Source of the DNA: Achromobacter deleyi
GTDB taxonomy: Bacteria; Pseudomonadota; Gammaproteobacteria; Burkholderiales; Burkholderiaceae_B
Reading direction: 5' to 3'
DNA: 64,000 nt
NCBI RefSeq assembly: GCF_902859705.1
Contig: NZ_CADIJO010000002.1
Location: 124,001 to 188,000, forward strand
Part shown: piece after piece, positions 25,501 through 36,169 of the stretch
Layout of the letters: every line of letters begins with the position of its first letter
How positions within the stretch are numbered: the first letter of the stretch is position 1
Program-made: the position numbers and the translations under genes
The notes under the pieces: generated by a model
Told to the model about the DNA's origin: nothing
The model's input: the letters and a program-made list of their open reading frames with translations, nothing else
Database searches by the model: none

Positions 25501-25520
25501 TCAATGATTGATGGATCAAT
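25501..25520. promoter_or_regulatory. Candidate MarR operator
   Basis: The perfect palindrome ATTGAT-GG-ATCAAT lies at 25507-25520. It overlaps a second palindrome TCAAT-G-ATTGA at 25501-25511. Both sit 12-31 bp upstream of the efflux gene start. MarR operators are commonly TTGAT/ATCAA-type palindromes over the promoter, so this is a good repressor site. Confidence 0.65.
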
Positions 25521-25823
25521 AATTCTAGTCCTACAATCACCCAGACAGAAAACCGTCAGTTTTCGGGTTGGCGCGCAGGCCGGCCCGATTTGTTACGATA
25601 GCGGTATCTGCACGCAGGCCATGCCCGCGTCTTCAGCCCGTCTTTCCTTGGTAGATCCCCCATTTCAGGCGACCCGGCCCCAAGCCCGGCGCACGCGGCG
25701 GCATGCCATGCAGGACGGTCAGATCAGGATGTCGGGCGGCAAGCCACGGCAAAGCGTCACTTTCGCGCCCGGCGCGGCGGGTGGCATTCAGGGATTACCA
25801 GTCGAGGGTCCGACGGGGCGGCA

Positions 25824-28319
25824 ATGAAAACGTGGTTCAAGCGCATTCTGATAGGCCTGGTGGTGTTGGTTGTCGTGGCCGTCGTTGGCCTGGCCATCTT
25901 TTTGCTGACGTTCGACCCCAACGCGTACAAGTACAAGCTCGAAGAGCTTGTCCAGGAACGCTATCACCGCACACTGACGATCGACGGCGAAATCGAGCTG
26001 TCGCTGTTCCCGCGCATCGGCCTGTCGGTACAGGGTGTGTCCCTGTCCGAAGCCAATAGCACCGAGAACTTCGCGTCCATCGAAAGCACCCGCCTGGCGG
26101 TGGCCGTGTGGCCGCTGCTGTCGAACAGCTTCGTGGTGGACCACGTGGCCATCAGCGGTTTCAAGGCGCGGGTGGTGCGCGGCAAGGACGGCCAGTTCAA
26201 TTTCAGCAATCTGGTCGGCGGCACGGCCCCGGTGGTCGCCACGCCCGCCAATCCGGCCGAGGCCATTGCCGGCGCGGCCCAGACCGCGGCGCAGGCGCTC
26301 ACCAACGGCACCTCGCCGTCGGCGCGCAACAATATGCAGATCGACATTGCCGGCCTGGACCTGAAAGACGGCGAAGTGCTGCTGCAGGACGAGATGTCGG
26401 GCATGGCGGTGGCGGTCACCAAGATCAACGCCAATACCGGCCGCGTGACGTTCAACCAGCCGTTCGATGTGCGCCTGACGGCGCGCGTCGAAGGCGGCAA
26501 CCCGCGCATCGACGCCAACCTGACGGGTCAGGCGCTGTTGACGCTGGACCCGTCCGCCAAGCGCTATGCGGCCCAGAAGCTGGACCTGCGCATGGACGGC
26601 AAGCTGCCCGGCGCCGAGGCCAAGAGCCTGGCCATGCGCGGCAACCTGGCGTTCAACGGCCAGAAGTCGGCGCTGGATGTGGCCGGGCTGGAACTCGTCT
26701 TCCAGGGCGACATCACCGATCCGGCCGCGCGCGCCACCGGTGTCGAGGCCAGCGTGGCGATGCCCAAGCTGTCGATCGACCCGCACAAGAGCCAATTGCA
26801 GATCGAAAAGCTGGCCGTGCGCGCCAAGGGCGGCGTGGCCGACGGCCCGTTCGAATTCGCGGTGGATGCACCGGCATTGAACATTTCGCCCACGCAGGCC
26901 ACCGGCGAAGCCCTGACAGGTCGCGTGCGCATCAGCGGCCTGGACGCGACCTTCGGCCTGAACGGCATCAGCGGCAACGCGACCGAACTGGACATCAAGG
27001 AAGCCAAGCTGGACAGCACGTCCAAGAACGGCGAACGCATCGTCAAGCTGACCTTCGCCTCGCCGCTGTCGTTGAATCTGCTGCAGCGCAAGGGCGGCCT
27101 GTCCGGCCTGCGCGGCGACGTCAACATCACCGACCCGGGCCTGCCCAAGGGCAACCTGCAGATTCCCGTGATCGGCAGCCTGAATGTCGACCTGCTCAAA
27201 GACCAGGCCAGCAGCAAGATCAACGCCGTGCTGGAAGGCGGCAAGTTCGATCTCAGCGCCGACATCACCAAGCTGAGCGACGCGCCGCAGGTCAACTTCG
27301 CCCTGGCGGTCGATACGCTGGATCTGGACAAGCTGGTGCCGCCGGTTGCGGCCGCGCCTGCCAAGCCGCCCGCTGACGGCAAGAAAGACGAAAACAAGCC
27401 CGCCCAGCCGGCCCCGGCCAAGCCCGCGGACGACTCGATCAACCTGTCGGCCCTGGTCGGCCCCAGCGTGAACGGCACGCTCAAGGTCGGCAAGCTGGTG
27501 GTGCGCGGCCTGAAGGCCGACGACGTCGCCGCGGCCGTCAAGCTGGACCGCGGCAAGCTCGATATCTCCAGCCTCACGGCGGGCCTGTACGGCGGCAAGC
27601 TGGCCGGCGCCATGTCGGTGGATGCGGCCCAGGGCAACCAGCTGGCCACGAAGATGTCGCTGGCGGGCATCGCCATCGAGCCTTTGTTGATGGACCTGGC
27701 GCAGAAGAATGTGCTGTCCGGCACCGGCAGCCTGGCGCTGGACCTGAAAACCGGCGGCGCCAACGGCTACGCCATGAAGAGCAACCTGGGCGGCACGTTG
27801 CAGGTGCGCCTGCGCGATGGCGCGGTCAAGGGCATCAACCTGACGCAGACGCTGCGCGAATTGAAGGCCGCGCTCAAGCCCGAGTCGCAAGACGAGACCG
27901 TGGCGGCCGACACCAGCAAGCAGACCGAGTTCTCGGAAATGGACGCCGACCTGGCCTTCACCAAGGGCGTGGCCAGCGTGAAGCGCCTGAACGTCGTGTC
28001 GCCGCTGCTGCGCGTGACGCAGGGCGATCCGGCCACCATCGACTTTGTCAAGGAAGAGCTGGATCTGGTGGCGCGCGCCCGCGTGGTCAACCCGGCCGCC
28101 GACCCGGAAGGCAAGGAATTGATCGACCTGAAAGACGTGACCATTCCCGTGCACGTGAAGGGCCCGTTCGACAAGCCCACGTATACGTTGCTCTGGAAGG
28201 ACGCCATCGGCGGCATTCTGAAGCGCAGCCTGGAAAACAAGCTGCGTGAAGCCGTGACGGGCAAGGGCAAGGGCGGCGCGGCGGTCGACAAGGCGCTCAA
28301 GGGCCTGCTCGGCAAATGA
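25824..28319 (+). CDS. AsmA family protein
   Basis: 831 residues. One N-terminal membrane helix (residues 8-30) is followed by FDPNAYK..LEELVQERYHRTLTIDGEIELSLFPRIGL, the AsmA signature. A long beta-rich periplasmic region follows, then a Pro/Ala/Lys linker near residues 515-546 and a C-terminal AsmA_2-like part (SNLGGTLQVRLRDGAVKGINL). AsmA-like proteins are bridge-shaped and take part in phospholipid movement to the outer membrane. The stop overlaps the next gene by 4 nt. In the 283 bp upstream no clear regulatory site was recognised. Confidence 0.92.
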   Translation: MKTWFKRILIGLVVLVVVAVVGLAIFLLTFDPNAYKYKLEELVQERYHRTLTIDGEIELSLFPRIGLSVQGVSLSEANSTENFASIESTRLAVAVWPLLSNSFVVDHVAISGFKARVVRGKDGQFNFSNLVGGTAPVVATPANPAEAIAGAAQTAAQALTNGTSPSARNNMQIDIAGLDLKDGEVLLQDEMSGMAVAVTKINANTGRVTFNQPFDVRLTARVEGGNPRIDANLTGQALLTLDPSAKRYAAQKLDLRMDGKLPGAEAKSLAMRGNLAFNGQKSALDVAGLELVFQGDITDPAARATGVEASVAMPKLSIDPHKSQLQIEKLAVRAKGGVADGPFEFAVDAPALNISPTQATGEALTGRVRISGLDATFGLNGISGNATELDIKEAKLDSTSKNGERIVKLTFASPLSLNLLQRKGGLSGLRGDVNITDPGLPKGNLQIPVIGSLNVDLLKDQASSKINAVLEGGKFDLSADITKLSDAPQVNFALAVDTLDLDKLVPPVAAAPAKPPADGKKDENKPAQPAPAKPADDSINLSALVGPSVNGTLKVGKLVVRGLKADDVAAAVKLDRGKLDISSLTAGLYGGKLAGAMSVDAAQGNQLATKMSLAGIAIEPLLMDLAQKNVLSGTGSLALDLKTGGANGYAMKSNLGGTLQVRLRDGAVKGINLTQTLRELKAALKPESQDETVAADTSKQTEFSEMDADLAFTKGVASVKRLNVVSPLLRVTQGDPATIDFVKEELDLVARARVVNPAADPEGKELIDLKDVTIPVHVKGPFDKPTYTLLWKDAIGGILKRSLENKLREAVTGKGKGGAAVDKALKGLLGK

Positions 28320-28699
28320 GCGAAGCCTTTCAGCCCATCGCCCAGTGCGGCCACACGGCACAGCCCGAGGCCGCCGCCTACCACCGCCAATGGCTGGTGG
28401 CCAATGATTCGGGCCAGTGGCTGAACCGCGAGCTGTGCCCGCGGCTGGCCGACGTGACGGTCGAACTGCGCCTGGGCTACCTGGTGCTGCGCGCCCCGGG
28501 CATGCTGCGCATGGATATTCCACTGGATGTCATCGAAGACGACGACAGCGTGCGCTACAGCATGAAGGTGGGCGAACAGACCATCGACGTCGTTGACGAA
28601 GGCGAGCTTGCCGCCGCCTGGATCTCGAACTTCGTGCAGGTGCCCTGCCGCATCATGAAGGTGCATCCGGACACGCCCGTGTCCGCCTGGCCGGCCTGA
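28316..28699 (+). CDS. MOSC N-terminal beta-barrel domain protein (no MOSC catalytic domain)
   Basis: 127 residues. The sequence (PIAQCGHTAQPEAAAYHRQWLVANDSGQWLNRE..PRLADV) matches the small beta barrel normally found before a MOSC molybdenum-cofactor-binding domain. Here the protein ends after the barrel, and no MOSC domain with its conserved Cys follows. It starts inside the asmA stop (ATGA). The function is unknown; since the sulfur-carrier Cys is absent it is unlikely to be a molybdenum enzyme, and a binding or accessory role is more likely. Confidence 0.7.
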   Translation: MSEAFQPIAQCGHTAQPEAAAYHRQWLVANDSGQWLNRELCPRLADVTVELRLGYLVLRAPGMLRMDIPLDVIEDDDSVRYSMKVGEQTIDVVDEGELAAAWISNFVQVPCRIMKVHPDTPVSAWPA

Positions 28700-28762
28700 C
28701 AGCCGGTAGCGCCGCGGGGACCCGCGCGACGCATTCCTGACTTGCCGTTTTCCGACCTGCCG

Positions 28763-30327
<1,565 letters not shown>

Positions 30328-30417
30328 TTATCCGGGGGGCATGGCCGGGCGCCAAAGTGCAAGAAGAGCGCACAGGGCGCTCTTCGGGGGGATTCGGCGG
30401 CGGGGGAGCCCGCAGGA

Positions 30418-30921
30418 TCAGCCCGGCCAGGACTGTTCGCGGCGTTCCTTGGCTTTTTCCTGCAGCCAGCGTTCGACCGAGGGGAACACGAACTTGCTGA
30501 CGTCGCCGCCCAGCTGGGCGATTTCGCGCACGATGGTGCCCGAGATGAATTGGTATTGGTCCGACGGCGTCATGAACAGGGTTTCGACGTCGGGCAGCAG
30601 GTGGCGGTTCATGCCGGCCATCTGGAATTCGTATTCGAAGTCGGACACGGCGCGCAGGCCGCGCACGATGACGCGCCCGCCCTGGTCGCGCACGAAGTCC
30701 TTGAGCAGGCCGCCGAAGCTTTGCACTTCCACGTTGGGATAGTGGCCCAGCACTTCGCGCGCGATGTCCACGCGTTCGTCGATGCTGAAGAAAGGCTTCT
30801 TGTTGCGGCTATGGGCGATACCGACCACGACTTTGTCGAAAAGCGTGGCGGCACGGCGGACCAGGTCTTCGTGGCCTCTGGTCAGCGGGTCGAAAGTGCC
30901 GGGGTAAACAGCGATGATCAT
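30418..30921 (-). CDS. coaD: Phosphopantetheine adenylyltransferase
   Basis: 167 residues with the nucleotidyltransferase motif [16 protein letters not shown] (TxGH), [15 protein letters not shown] and the C-terminal [20 protein letters not shown]. It makes dephospho-CoA from 4'-phosphopantetheine, the fourth step of CoA synthesis. It follows rsmD on the same strand with a 58-bp gap, a widespread pairing. Confidence 0.97.
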   Translation of the reverse strand: MIIAVYPGTFDPLTRGHEDLVRRAATLFDKVVVGIAHSRNKKPFFSIDERVDIAREVLGHYPNVEVQSFGGLLKDFVRDQGGRVIVRGLRAVSDFEYEFQMAGMNRHLLPDVETLFMTPSDQYQFISGTIVREIAQLGGDVSKFVFPSVERWLQEKAKERREQSWPG

Positions 30922-30979
30922 GCGAGCTCCGTACCGTTATTAGTGGTGTACACCATCCTCCGAAGCTCGGATTATTGAT

Positions 30980-31546
30980 CTATTTGCGCAATGCAGCAAA
31001 TTTCAGGAGATGGTAGTGGACCGCCCCGGCCTTGTCCTGGCGCAATATCTCGAATCCGTCGGGGGCGTCGATGGCGGTTTCGGCCTCGACGTAGACCAGT
31101 CCGTCCTCGGCCAGGATGCCGGGCAGGATCGGCCACAGGCGCGGCAGCCAGCCTTGTCCGAAGGGCGGGTCCAGAAGAATGAGGTCAAATCGGGACGCAT
31201 CCATTCTTTCGGCGACCTGCATCGCATCGCCCACATGGATGCGTATCATGTCGGCTTTGAGCTTGTCGCGTAGTGTCCGCAGCGCGGACGCGGCGGTTTT
31301 GTCCCGTTCGACCATCTGCACGTGCGCCACGCCGCGCGAGGCGGCTTCGAACCCCAGGGCGCCGCTGCCGGCGAACAAGTCCAGCACCTGCTTGTCGGCG
31401 AATTCGCCGCCCCACAGGTGATTGAGCCAGTTGAACAGCGTTTCCCGCACCCGGTCGGGGGTCGGGCGGAGCGTCTCCACGTCGGGCACGACGATAGGGG
31501 TGCGCCGGTATTGGCCCCCGACGATACGAATATACTTGTTACCCAT
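30980..31546 (-). CDS. rsmD: 16S rRNA (guanine-966 N2)-methyltransferase
   Basis: 188 residues from ATG 31546. The family start IRIVGGQYRRTPI is followed by RPTPDRVRETLFNWL, SAM-binding LDLFAGSGALGFEAASRG and catalytic DPPF. It methylates G966 of 16S rRNA. Its ATG is the complement of bases 31544-31546, so it shares CATG with the ftsY start on the other strand; each gene's leader therefore lies in the other's coding region. Confidence 0.95.
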   Translation of the reverse strand: MGNKYIRIVGGQYRRTPIVVPDVETLRPTPDRVRETLFNWLNHLWGGEFADKQVLDLFAGSGALGFEAASRGVAHVQMVERDKTAASALRTLRDKLKADMIRIHVGDAMQVAERMDASRFDLILLDPPFGQGWLPRLWPILPGILAEDGLVYVEAETAIDAPDGFEILRQDKAGAVHYHLLKFAALRK

Positions 31547-33014
31547 GTTTAGCCGCTTCTTCAAGAAAAAATCCCCTCCGCCCGCCGCGCCGGCCCAGCC
31601 CGCGTCGCCGCCAGAGGGCGTGGACACCGCGCCCGGCCCGCAAGCCGGCGCCGAGGCGCCCGCCACTCCCGTCGAATCCCCCGCTGCGGTCCGCGAATTC
31701 TCGCCCGCCGCGCCGCCTGAACTGACGCTGCCGGTGCCGGCCGCGTCGGTGCCCGCACCGGCGCCGGCCAGCGTGCCGCAACCGCAACCCGCTTCGGTGC
31801 CGCAACCCCCGGCTGCGCAGGCGTTTGTGCCTGCACCTGTGCCTGCGCCTGCGCCTCAACCGGCTGCTGCCGCACCGGTGACGCCAGTTGCCGCAGCGCC
31901 GGCTCCCGTGGCGCCTCCCTCGGCTGCGCCGGTGATTGCCGAACCCGTCACTGCCGCGCCCGTAATGGCCGCGCCCGCAGCGGTCGCATCGCCTGTGCCT
32001 GCGCCTCAGCCCGCCATCGTGCCGCCGCCGGTGGCGGCCGCGCCGGTCAGCGCGCCGCCCGCTGCGGTGGCACCGCAGCCCGAGCCCGAAGCCGCGCCCA
32101 AGAAGGCGTCGTGGCTGTCGCGCCTGAAGCAAGGCTTGTCGCGCACCGGTCAAAGCATTGGCGGCATTTTCGTCGGCGTCAAGGTCGACGAGAACCTGTT
32201 CGAGGAACTCGAATCGGCGCTCATTATGGCCGATGCCGGCCTGGAGGCCACCGAGAAGCTGCTGACCGCGCTGCGTGCGCGGGTCAAGAAAGAGCGCATC
32301 GAAGACCCGGCCAAGGTCAAGGCGGCGCTGCGCCAACTGCTGGCCGACCACCTGCGTCCGCTTGAGCGTGCGTTCGACCTGAAGCAGGCCAAGACGCTGG
32401 TGGTGATGATCGCGGGCGTGAACGGCGCCGGCAAGACCACGTCGATCGGCAAGCTGGCGCACACGTTCCAGCGCCAGGGCGCGAGCGTGCTGCTGGCCGC
32501 GGGCGATACCTTCCGCGCCGCTGCCCGCGAGCAATTGATCGAATGGGGCAGCCGCAATAACGTCACCGTGATCTCGCAGGATGGCGGCGACCCGGCCGCC
32601 GTGGCGTTCGATGCGGTCAATGCCGGCCGCGCGCGCGGCATGGGCGTGGTGATGGTGGATACGGCGGGCCGTTTGCCGACCCAGCTGCACCTGATGGAAG
32701 AACTGAAGAAGATCCGCCGCGTGATCGGCAAGGCCGACGCCGCCGCGCCGCACGAAGTGCTGCTGGTGGTGGACGGCAATACCGGCCAGAACGCGTTGGC
32801 GCAGATCCGTGCGTTCGATGCGGCCATCAACCTGACGGGTCTGGTCGTGACCAAGCTGGACGGCACCGCCAAGGGCGGCACGTTGGCGGCGGTGGCGGCG
32901 GGCAGCCAGGGCGTGCGCCCGATTCCGGTGTACTGGATCGGTGTGGGCGAAAGCCTGGAAGACCTGCAGCCGTTCGTGGCGGATGAATTCGCCGGGGCCT
33001 TGCTGGCCGACTGA
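31545..33014 (+). CDS. ftsY: Signal recognition particle receptor FtsY
   Basis: 489 residues. The N-terminal ~185 residues are basic (MFSRFFKKKS) and then a Pro/Ala-rich linker of short degenerate repeats, in place of the acidic A domain of E. coli. The NG domain follows: WLSRLKQGLSRT, G1 loop GVNGAGKTTSIGKLA, DTFRAAAREQL, DTAGRLPTQ and TKLDGTAKGG. It docks SRP-ribosome complexes at the membrane. ATG 31545 has no Shine-Dalgarno sequence and overlaps the rsmD start codon. Confidence 0.96.
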   Translation: MFSRFFKKKSPPPAAPAQPASPPEGVDTAPGPQAGAEAPATPVESPAAVREFSPAAPPELTLPVPAASVPAPAPASVPQPQPASVPQPPAAQAFVPAPVPAPAPQPAAAAPVTPVAAAPAPVAPPSAAPVIAEPVTAAPVMAAPAAVASPVPAPQPAIVPPPVAAAPVSAPPAAVAPQPEPEAAPKKASWLSRLKQGLSRTGQSIGGIFVGVKVDENLFEELESALIMADAGLEATEKLLTALRARVKKERIEDPAKVKAALRQLLADHLRPLERAFDLKQAKTLVVMIAGVNGAGKTTSIGKLAHTFQRQGASVLLAAGDTFRAAAREQLIEWGSRNNVTVISQDGGDPAAVAFDAVNAGRARGMGVVMVDTAGRLPTQLHLMEELKKIRRVIGKADAAAPHEVLLVVDGNTGQNALAQIRAFDAAINLTGLVVTKLDGTAKGGTLAAVAAGSQGVRPIPVYWIGVGESLEDLQPFVADEFAGALLAD

Positions 33015-33045
33015 TCGATCGGGATGCCGCCGAGTCTGGCGGCAC

Positions 33046-33098
33046 AAAAAAACGCGCCCCAAGTGTCCGATGCCGGATACGTGGGGCGCGGTGTTTTT
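33046..33098. terminator. Bidirectional terminator between ftsY and the CYTH/CHAD gene
   Basis: CGCGCCCCA (33054-33062) pairs with TGGGGCGCG (33083-33091), and the loop holds a further GTGTCCG/CGGATAC pairing. An A-run lies before it and a T-run after it, so it can serve both convergent genes. Confidence 0.88.
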
Positions 33099-33102
33099 GG
33101 CG

Positions 33103-34761
33103 CTACTTCCAGAAAGGCTTGCTGCCCGCCAGGTCGTCGAAGGCCTTTTGCGCATCGACGGCCAGTTCTTCCAGGCGTGCGCTGATCCAGCCCAGCGCGA
33201 ACCAGGCTTGCGGGTGCGTGACCGTACACGCTTCGTAGTAGTCCTTGGCGACAGCCAGGTCGTTGATTTCGCCCAGGATGTCCTGCACGCGCGACAGCAG
33301 CTTGCGATAGCCGCGCAGTTTGGAGGCGGGCAACAGCGATTCGGCGAAGGCCAGGCTGTAGCGCAGGCGCTTGCCGCGCTTGCGCAGTTCGTGGCGGGTG
33401 GGAATGTCCAGCGCGGCGAACTGGGTGCCCTGGTCGGCCACCTTGCTGTGCCAGCGGTGCAGGCGCCGGGCAAGCTGTTTGTGCAGCTGTTGCGGGTCCG
33501 GCTCGGGGGCCAGCATGGGGATGATGGTGGGTTTGACGCTGGGGCCGGCAACGCCGCCTTGCAGGCGGATGGCCGGCTCGGGCGCAGCGTCGCTGGGCAC
33601 GCCGTTGGCGACGGGGATGCCGTCGGCCAGGGGGACGGCGGGGGGTACGTCCAGGCTCCATTCCAGCAGGTCGAGCAGCCAGGCCTGGAAGGCTTTGCCG
33701 CCAGCGATGGCGCGGGCGTCCTGTTCGGGCGGCGCGGCTTCCATGGGAATGACGGGCATGCCGGCGCGCATCAGCGCGGGGGCGACGGTTTCGTTCAGGA
33801 CGTCCTGGTCGCGGTTGGCGCCGAAGGCGGCGAAGTGTGCGCGCACGCCTTGCAGCAGGGCATCGGGCACGGGGGCGATCCAGCCGTCGAACAGTTTCCA
33901 GCCGGAGCGCAGGCGGCGGATGCCGACGCGCAACTGGTGCACGTGTTCGGAGTTGCCGGCACGGTAGACGCCTTCGGTGTCGACTTCGGCCAGCACGGCG
34001 GCGTTGCGGGCGATCTGGTCAAGGCATTCGGCGGCGATGCGGCCCATGGCTTGCGGCGCGGTCATGTCTTCGCGCAGCTTGACGGAGGCGGCGCCGCGCG
34101 GGGCCCAGAAGAGGGCGATGGCGCGGGCGCGGCGGGCTTCGAGGTCGTCGCCGGGAATGGCGTCGACGTCGGCCAGGCGCTGGGCGAGCTGGGCGAGGGC
34201 ATCGCCGCGTTCGGATTTGCTGCGGGGGTCGAGGACGAGAGAGTGGCGCTGCTGCCAGCCGCGGGCGACGGAGAAGATGGCGGCGGGGCGGCCGGAGACG
34301 AGTTCGAATTCGAGTTCGGAGATGGGCAGTTCAAGCGCGCCGGCGCGCAGGATGCCGGTGTCGTAGGCGAGTTCGACGGTGCCGTAGCGGGTGCGGACTT
34401 TGCGCAGCATGCGCTGGACGTCGGTTTCGTAGCGCAGGCCGAGTTCGCCTTTGATGGCGGCGAGGGCGGCTTCGACTTCGGTGCCGGCGTAGACGGACAG
34501 GTCGAGGACGGGGCCGGGCCTGGGGTGGTTCAGTTCGATGCGGGTGATGGCGTTGACGCCGGGCATCTTGAGGGTCTGGACCCAGTCGCGGCCTTCCTGG
34601 CGCAGGCGGATGGCGATGCGGGCCCGGGCGAGTTCGCGCTCGGGGGTGTCGAAGTACATGGCGTGCAAGCGGATGCGGGTCGCTTCACGCTGCTTGACCT
34701 CTCGAAGCACGGCCTGGCGGGACGCCGTGGGCACGTGCAGCTTCAATTCCTGTTCCGACAT
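33103..34761 (-). CDS. CYTH and CHAD domain protein
   Basis: 552 residues from ATG 34761. The N-terminal CYTH (triphosphate tunnel) domain begins MSEQELKLHV and contains the charged strands expected to bind polyphosphate (RIRLHAMYFDTP, AIRLRQEGRDWVQTLKM). The C-terminal CHAD domain has the conserved His/Arg helix HVHQLRVGIRRLRSGWKLF and HELRKRGKRLRYSLAFAE. A Pro/Ala-rich insert near residues 380-425 splits the CHAD region. Related proteins hydrolyse inorganic triphosphate or bind polyphosphate granules. It is a single gene. Confidence 0.9.
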   Translation of the reverse strand: MSEQELKLHVPTASRQAVLREVKQREATRIRLHAMYFDTPERELARARIAIRLRQEGRDWVQTLKMPGVNAITRIELNHPRPGPVLDLSVYAGTEVEAALAAIKGELGLRYETDVQRMLRKVRTRYGTVELAYDTGILRAGALELPISELEFELVSGRPAAIFSVARGWQQRHSLVLDPRSKSERGDALAQLAQRLADVDAIPGDDLEARRARAIALFWAPRGAASVKLREDMTAPQAMGRIAAECLDQIARNAAVLAEVDTEGVYRAGNSEHVHQLRVGIRRLRSGWKLFDGWIAPVPDALLQGVRAHFAAFGANRDQDVLNETVAPALMRAGMPVIPMEAAPPEQDARAIAGGKAFQAWLLDLLEWSLDVPPAVPLADGIPVANGVPSDAAPEPAIRLQGGVAGPSVKPTIIPMLAPEPDPQQLHKQLARRLHRWHSKVADQGTQFAALDIPTRHELRKRGKRLRYSLAFAESLLPASKLRGYRKLLSRVQDILGEINDLAVAKDYYEACTVTHPQAWFALGWISARLEELAVDAQKAFDDLAGSKPFWK

Positions 34762-34886
34762 GGCGGGGGTGTCCGACGGCAAAAGCCGAGATCTTAGTCA
34801 ATCGGAGGGGTGTTTTTGATGACGGGTCATATTTTGTTCACATTGAGCTTAGACGGGGTTGCGGTGCGTCAACAAGGGGGGCTTGG

Positions 34887-35078
34887 GGGTTCTTGAGCCG
34901 CGCGTGGCGGGGCAGGCGGGTGAGGGCGGGGCTACGATTGCGGTCCGGAGCCTTCGCTCCGGACTTGCCTAGGCGGCCCCCCCCTTCGTCATCTTCGTCA
35001 CCGCCTTCGGCGGTTCCTTCAGATTCCCTCGGGCGCAATCTACACGCCCCGCCCTCACCCGCCTGCCCCGCCACGCGC
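34887..35078 (+). repeat. Dispersed palindromic repeat, copy C
   Basis: Leader GGGTTCTTGAGCC (34887-34899) is followed by perfect 33-bp arms, 34900-34932 and 35046-35078, around a 113-bp core. The invariant hairpin is at 34943-34964. A second hairpin, ACCGCC-TTC-GGCGGT, is at 35000-35014. The core is longer than in A, B and D because of about 15 extra bases rich in C near 34966-34984. Arm middles differ from the other copies. Confidence 0.9.
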
Positions 35079-35104
35079 TGTTGATGAGGATTAATGCCGG
35101 CCGT

Positions 35105-35244
35105 GGGGACGGGCGGTGTGCTTGGCGTTTTGTTGACGGCTTCTTTGGATTGGAGCGGTTTGCGGGGCCCGCCTCGCGCCGGCCGCGCGGGCGGCCTTGC
35201 GAGGCTTACGCGGTGTCTTGCGTCGTGGGATGACGCTGCGCGCT
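35105..35244 (+). repeat. Tail module of repeat copy C
   Basis: This repeats the two tail blocks of copy A in the same order: GGTGTGCTTGGC near 35105-35126 and the GCCGGCCGCGCGGGCGGCC...GGCTTACGCGG.GTCTTGCG block at 35175-35244. With copy C it accounts for most of the 583-bp gap 34762-35344. Confidence 0.7.
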
Positions 35245-35286
35245 TGCGGGGGGAGCGGGGCGGATGAACTGCGTTTGAAACTGCGC

Positions 35287-35313
35287 AAAAAAAACCGCCC
35301 GTTTCCGGGCGGT
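35287..35313 (-). terminator. Intrinsic terminator of the phn operon
   Basis: ACCGCCCG and CGGGCGGT pair over TTTC (35294-35313), with an A-run at 35287-35294 that reads as a T-run on the minus strand. It is 32 bp after the last permease gene. Confidence 0.9.
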
Positions 35314-35344
35314 GCAAAGGAACGTTCTTGGCGCGCTGTATGGG

Positions 35345-36169
35345 TTACAGGATGCGTTTGCGGGCTTGGGTGATGATCACTTCGGCCAGGACGACCACCA
35401 CGAAGATGGCGGCCAGGACCAGGGCGACGCGGTCCCATTGGAAGAGGTTCAGCGCGGTGTCCAGGGCCATGCCGATGCCGCCGGCGCCGACCAGGCCGAG
35501 GACGGCGGATTCGCGGACGTTGATGTCCCAGCGCAGCAGCACGATGGACCAGAAGGCGGGGCGGATCTGGGGCCAGTAGGCGTACCAGATGACCGAGGCC
35601 TTGCTGGCGCCGGTGGCGGTGACGGCTTCGATGGGGCCGCGTTGGGCTTCTTCGATGGCTTCGCCGACGAGCTTGCCGACGAAGCCGATGGAGCGGAACG
35701 CGATGGCGAGCGTGCCGGCCAGGGCGCCGGGGCCGAAGATGGCGATGAAGAGCAGGGCCCAGACCAGCGAGTTGACCGAGCGGCTGGAGACGAGGATGAG
35801 CCGGGCCAGCATGTTGATGGTTTTGCTGGGGGTGAGGTTGTTGGCCGCGAGCAGGCCGACGGGGACGGCCATGAAGACGGACAGGATGGTGCCCAGGGTG
35901 GCGATGTGCAGGGTCTCGACCAGGGCGTTGTGGACGCCGCCGGGGTAGTAGGCCCAGTCGACCGGCCACATGCGCTGGAACAGGTCGGCCATCTGTTCGG
36001 GGGCGTCGTAGAGGAACTCGGGGATGACTTCGACGCCGCGGATGGCCTGGACGATGGCGGCGACAACGAGCAGGTAGAGGGCGAAGCGCAAGAGGCGCTG
36101 GCCCAGGCTGTAGCGTTGCCAGACGCGCGGCGCAGCGGTGTCGCGCAAGGTGGGGGCGTGGGCGTTCAT
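35345..36169 (-). CDS. phnE: Phosphonate ABC transporter permease (PhnE family), second copy
   Basis: 274 residues with about six membrane segments. The permease EAA-type loop reads EAIEEAQRGPIEAVTATGASKASVIWYAYWPQ, and the C-terminal VLAAIFVVVVLAEVIITQARKRIL is typical. It starts inside the stop of the first phnE (ATGA) and pairs with it as the two membrane subunits. Last gene of the operon, followed by a strong terminator. Confidence 0.92.
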   Translation of the reverse strand: MNAHAPTLRDTAAPRVWQRYSLGQRLLRFALYLLVVAAIVQAIRGVEVIPEFLYDAPEQMADLFQRMWPVDWAYYPGGVHNALVETLHIATLGTILSVFMAVPVGLLAANNLTPSKTINMLARLILVSSRSVNSLVWALLFIAIFGPGALAGTLAIAFRSIGFVGKLVGEAIEEAQRGPIEAVTATGASKASVIWYAYWPQIRPAFWSIVLLRWDINVRESAVLGLVGAGGIGMALDTALNLFQWDRVALVLAAIFVVVVLAEVIITQARKRIL

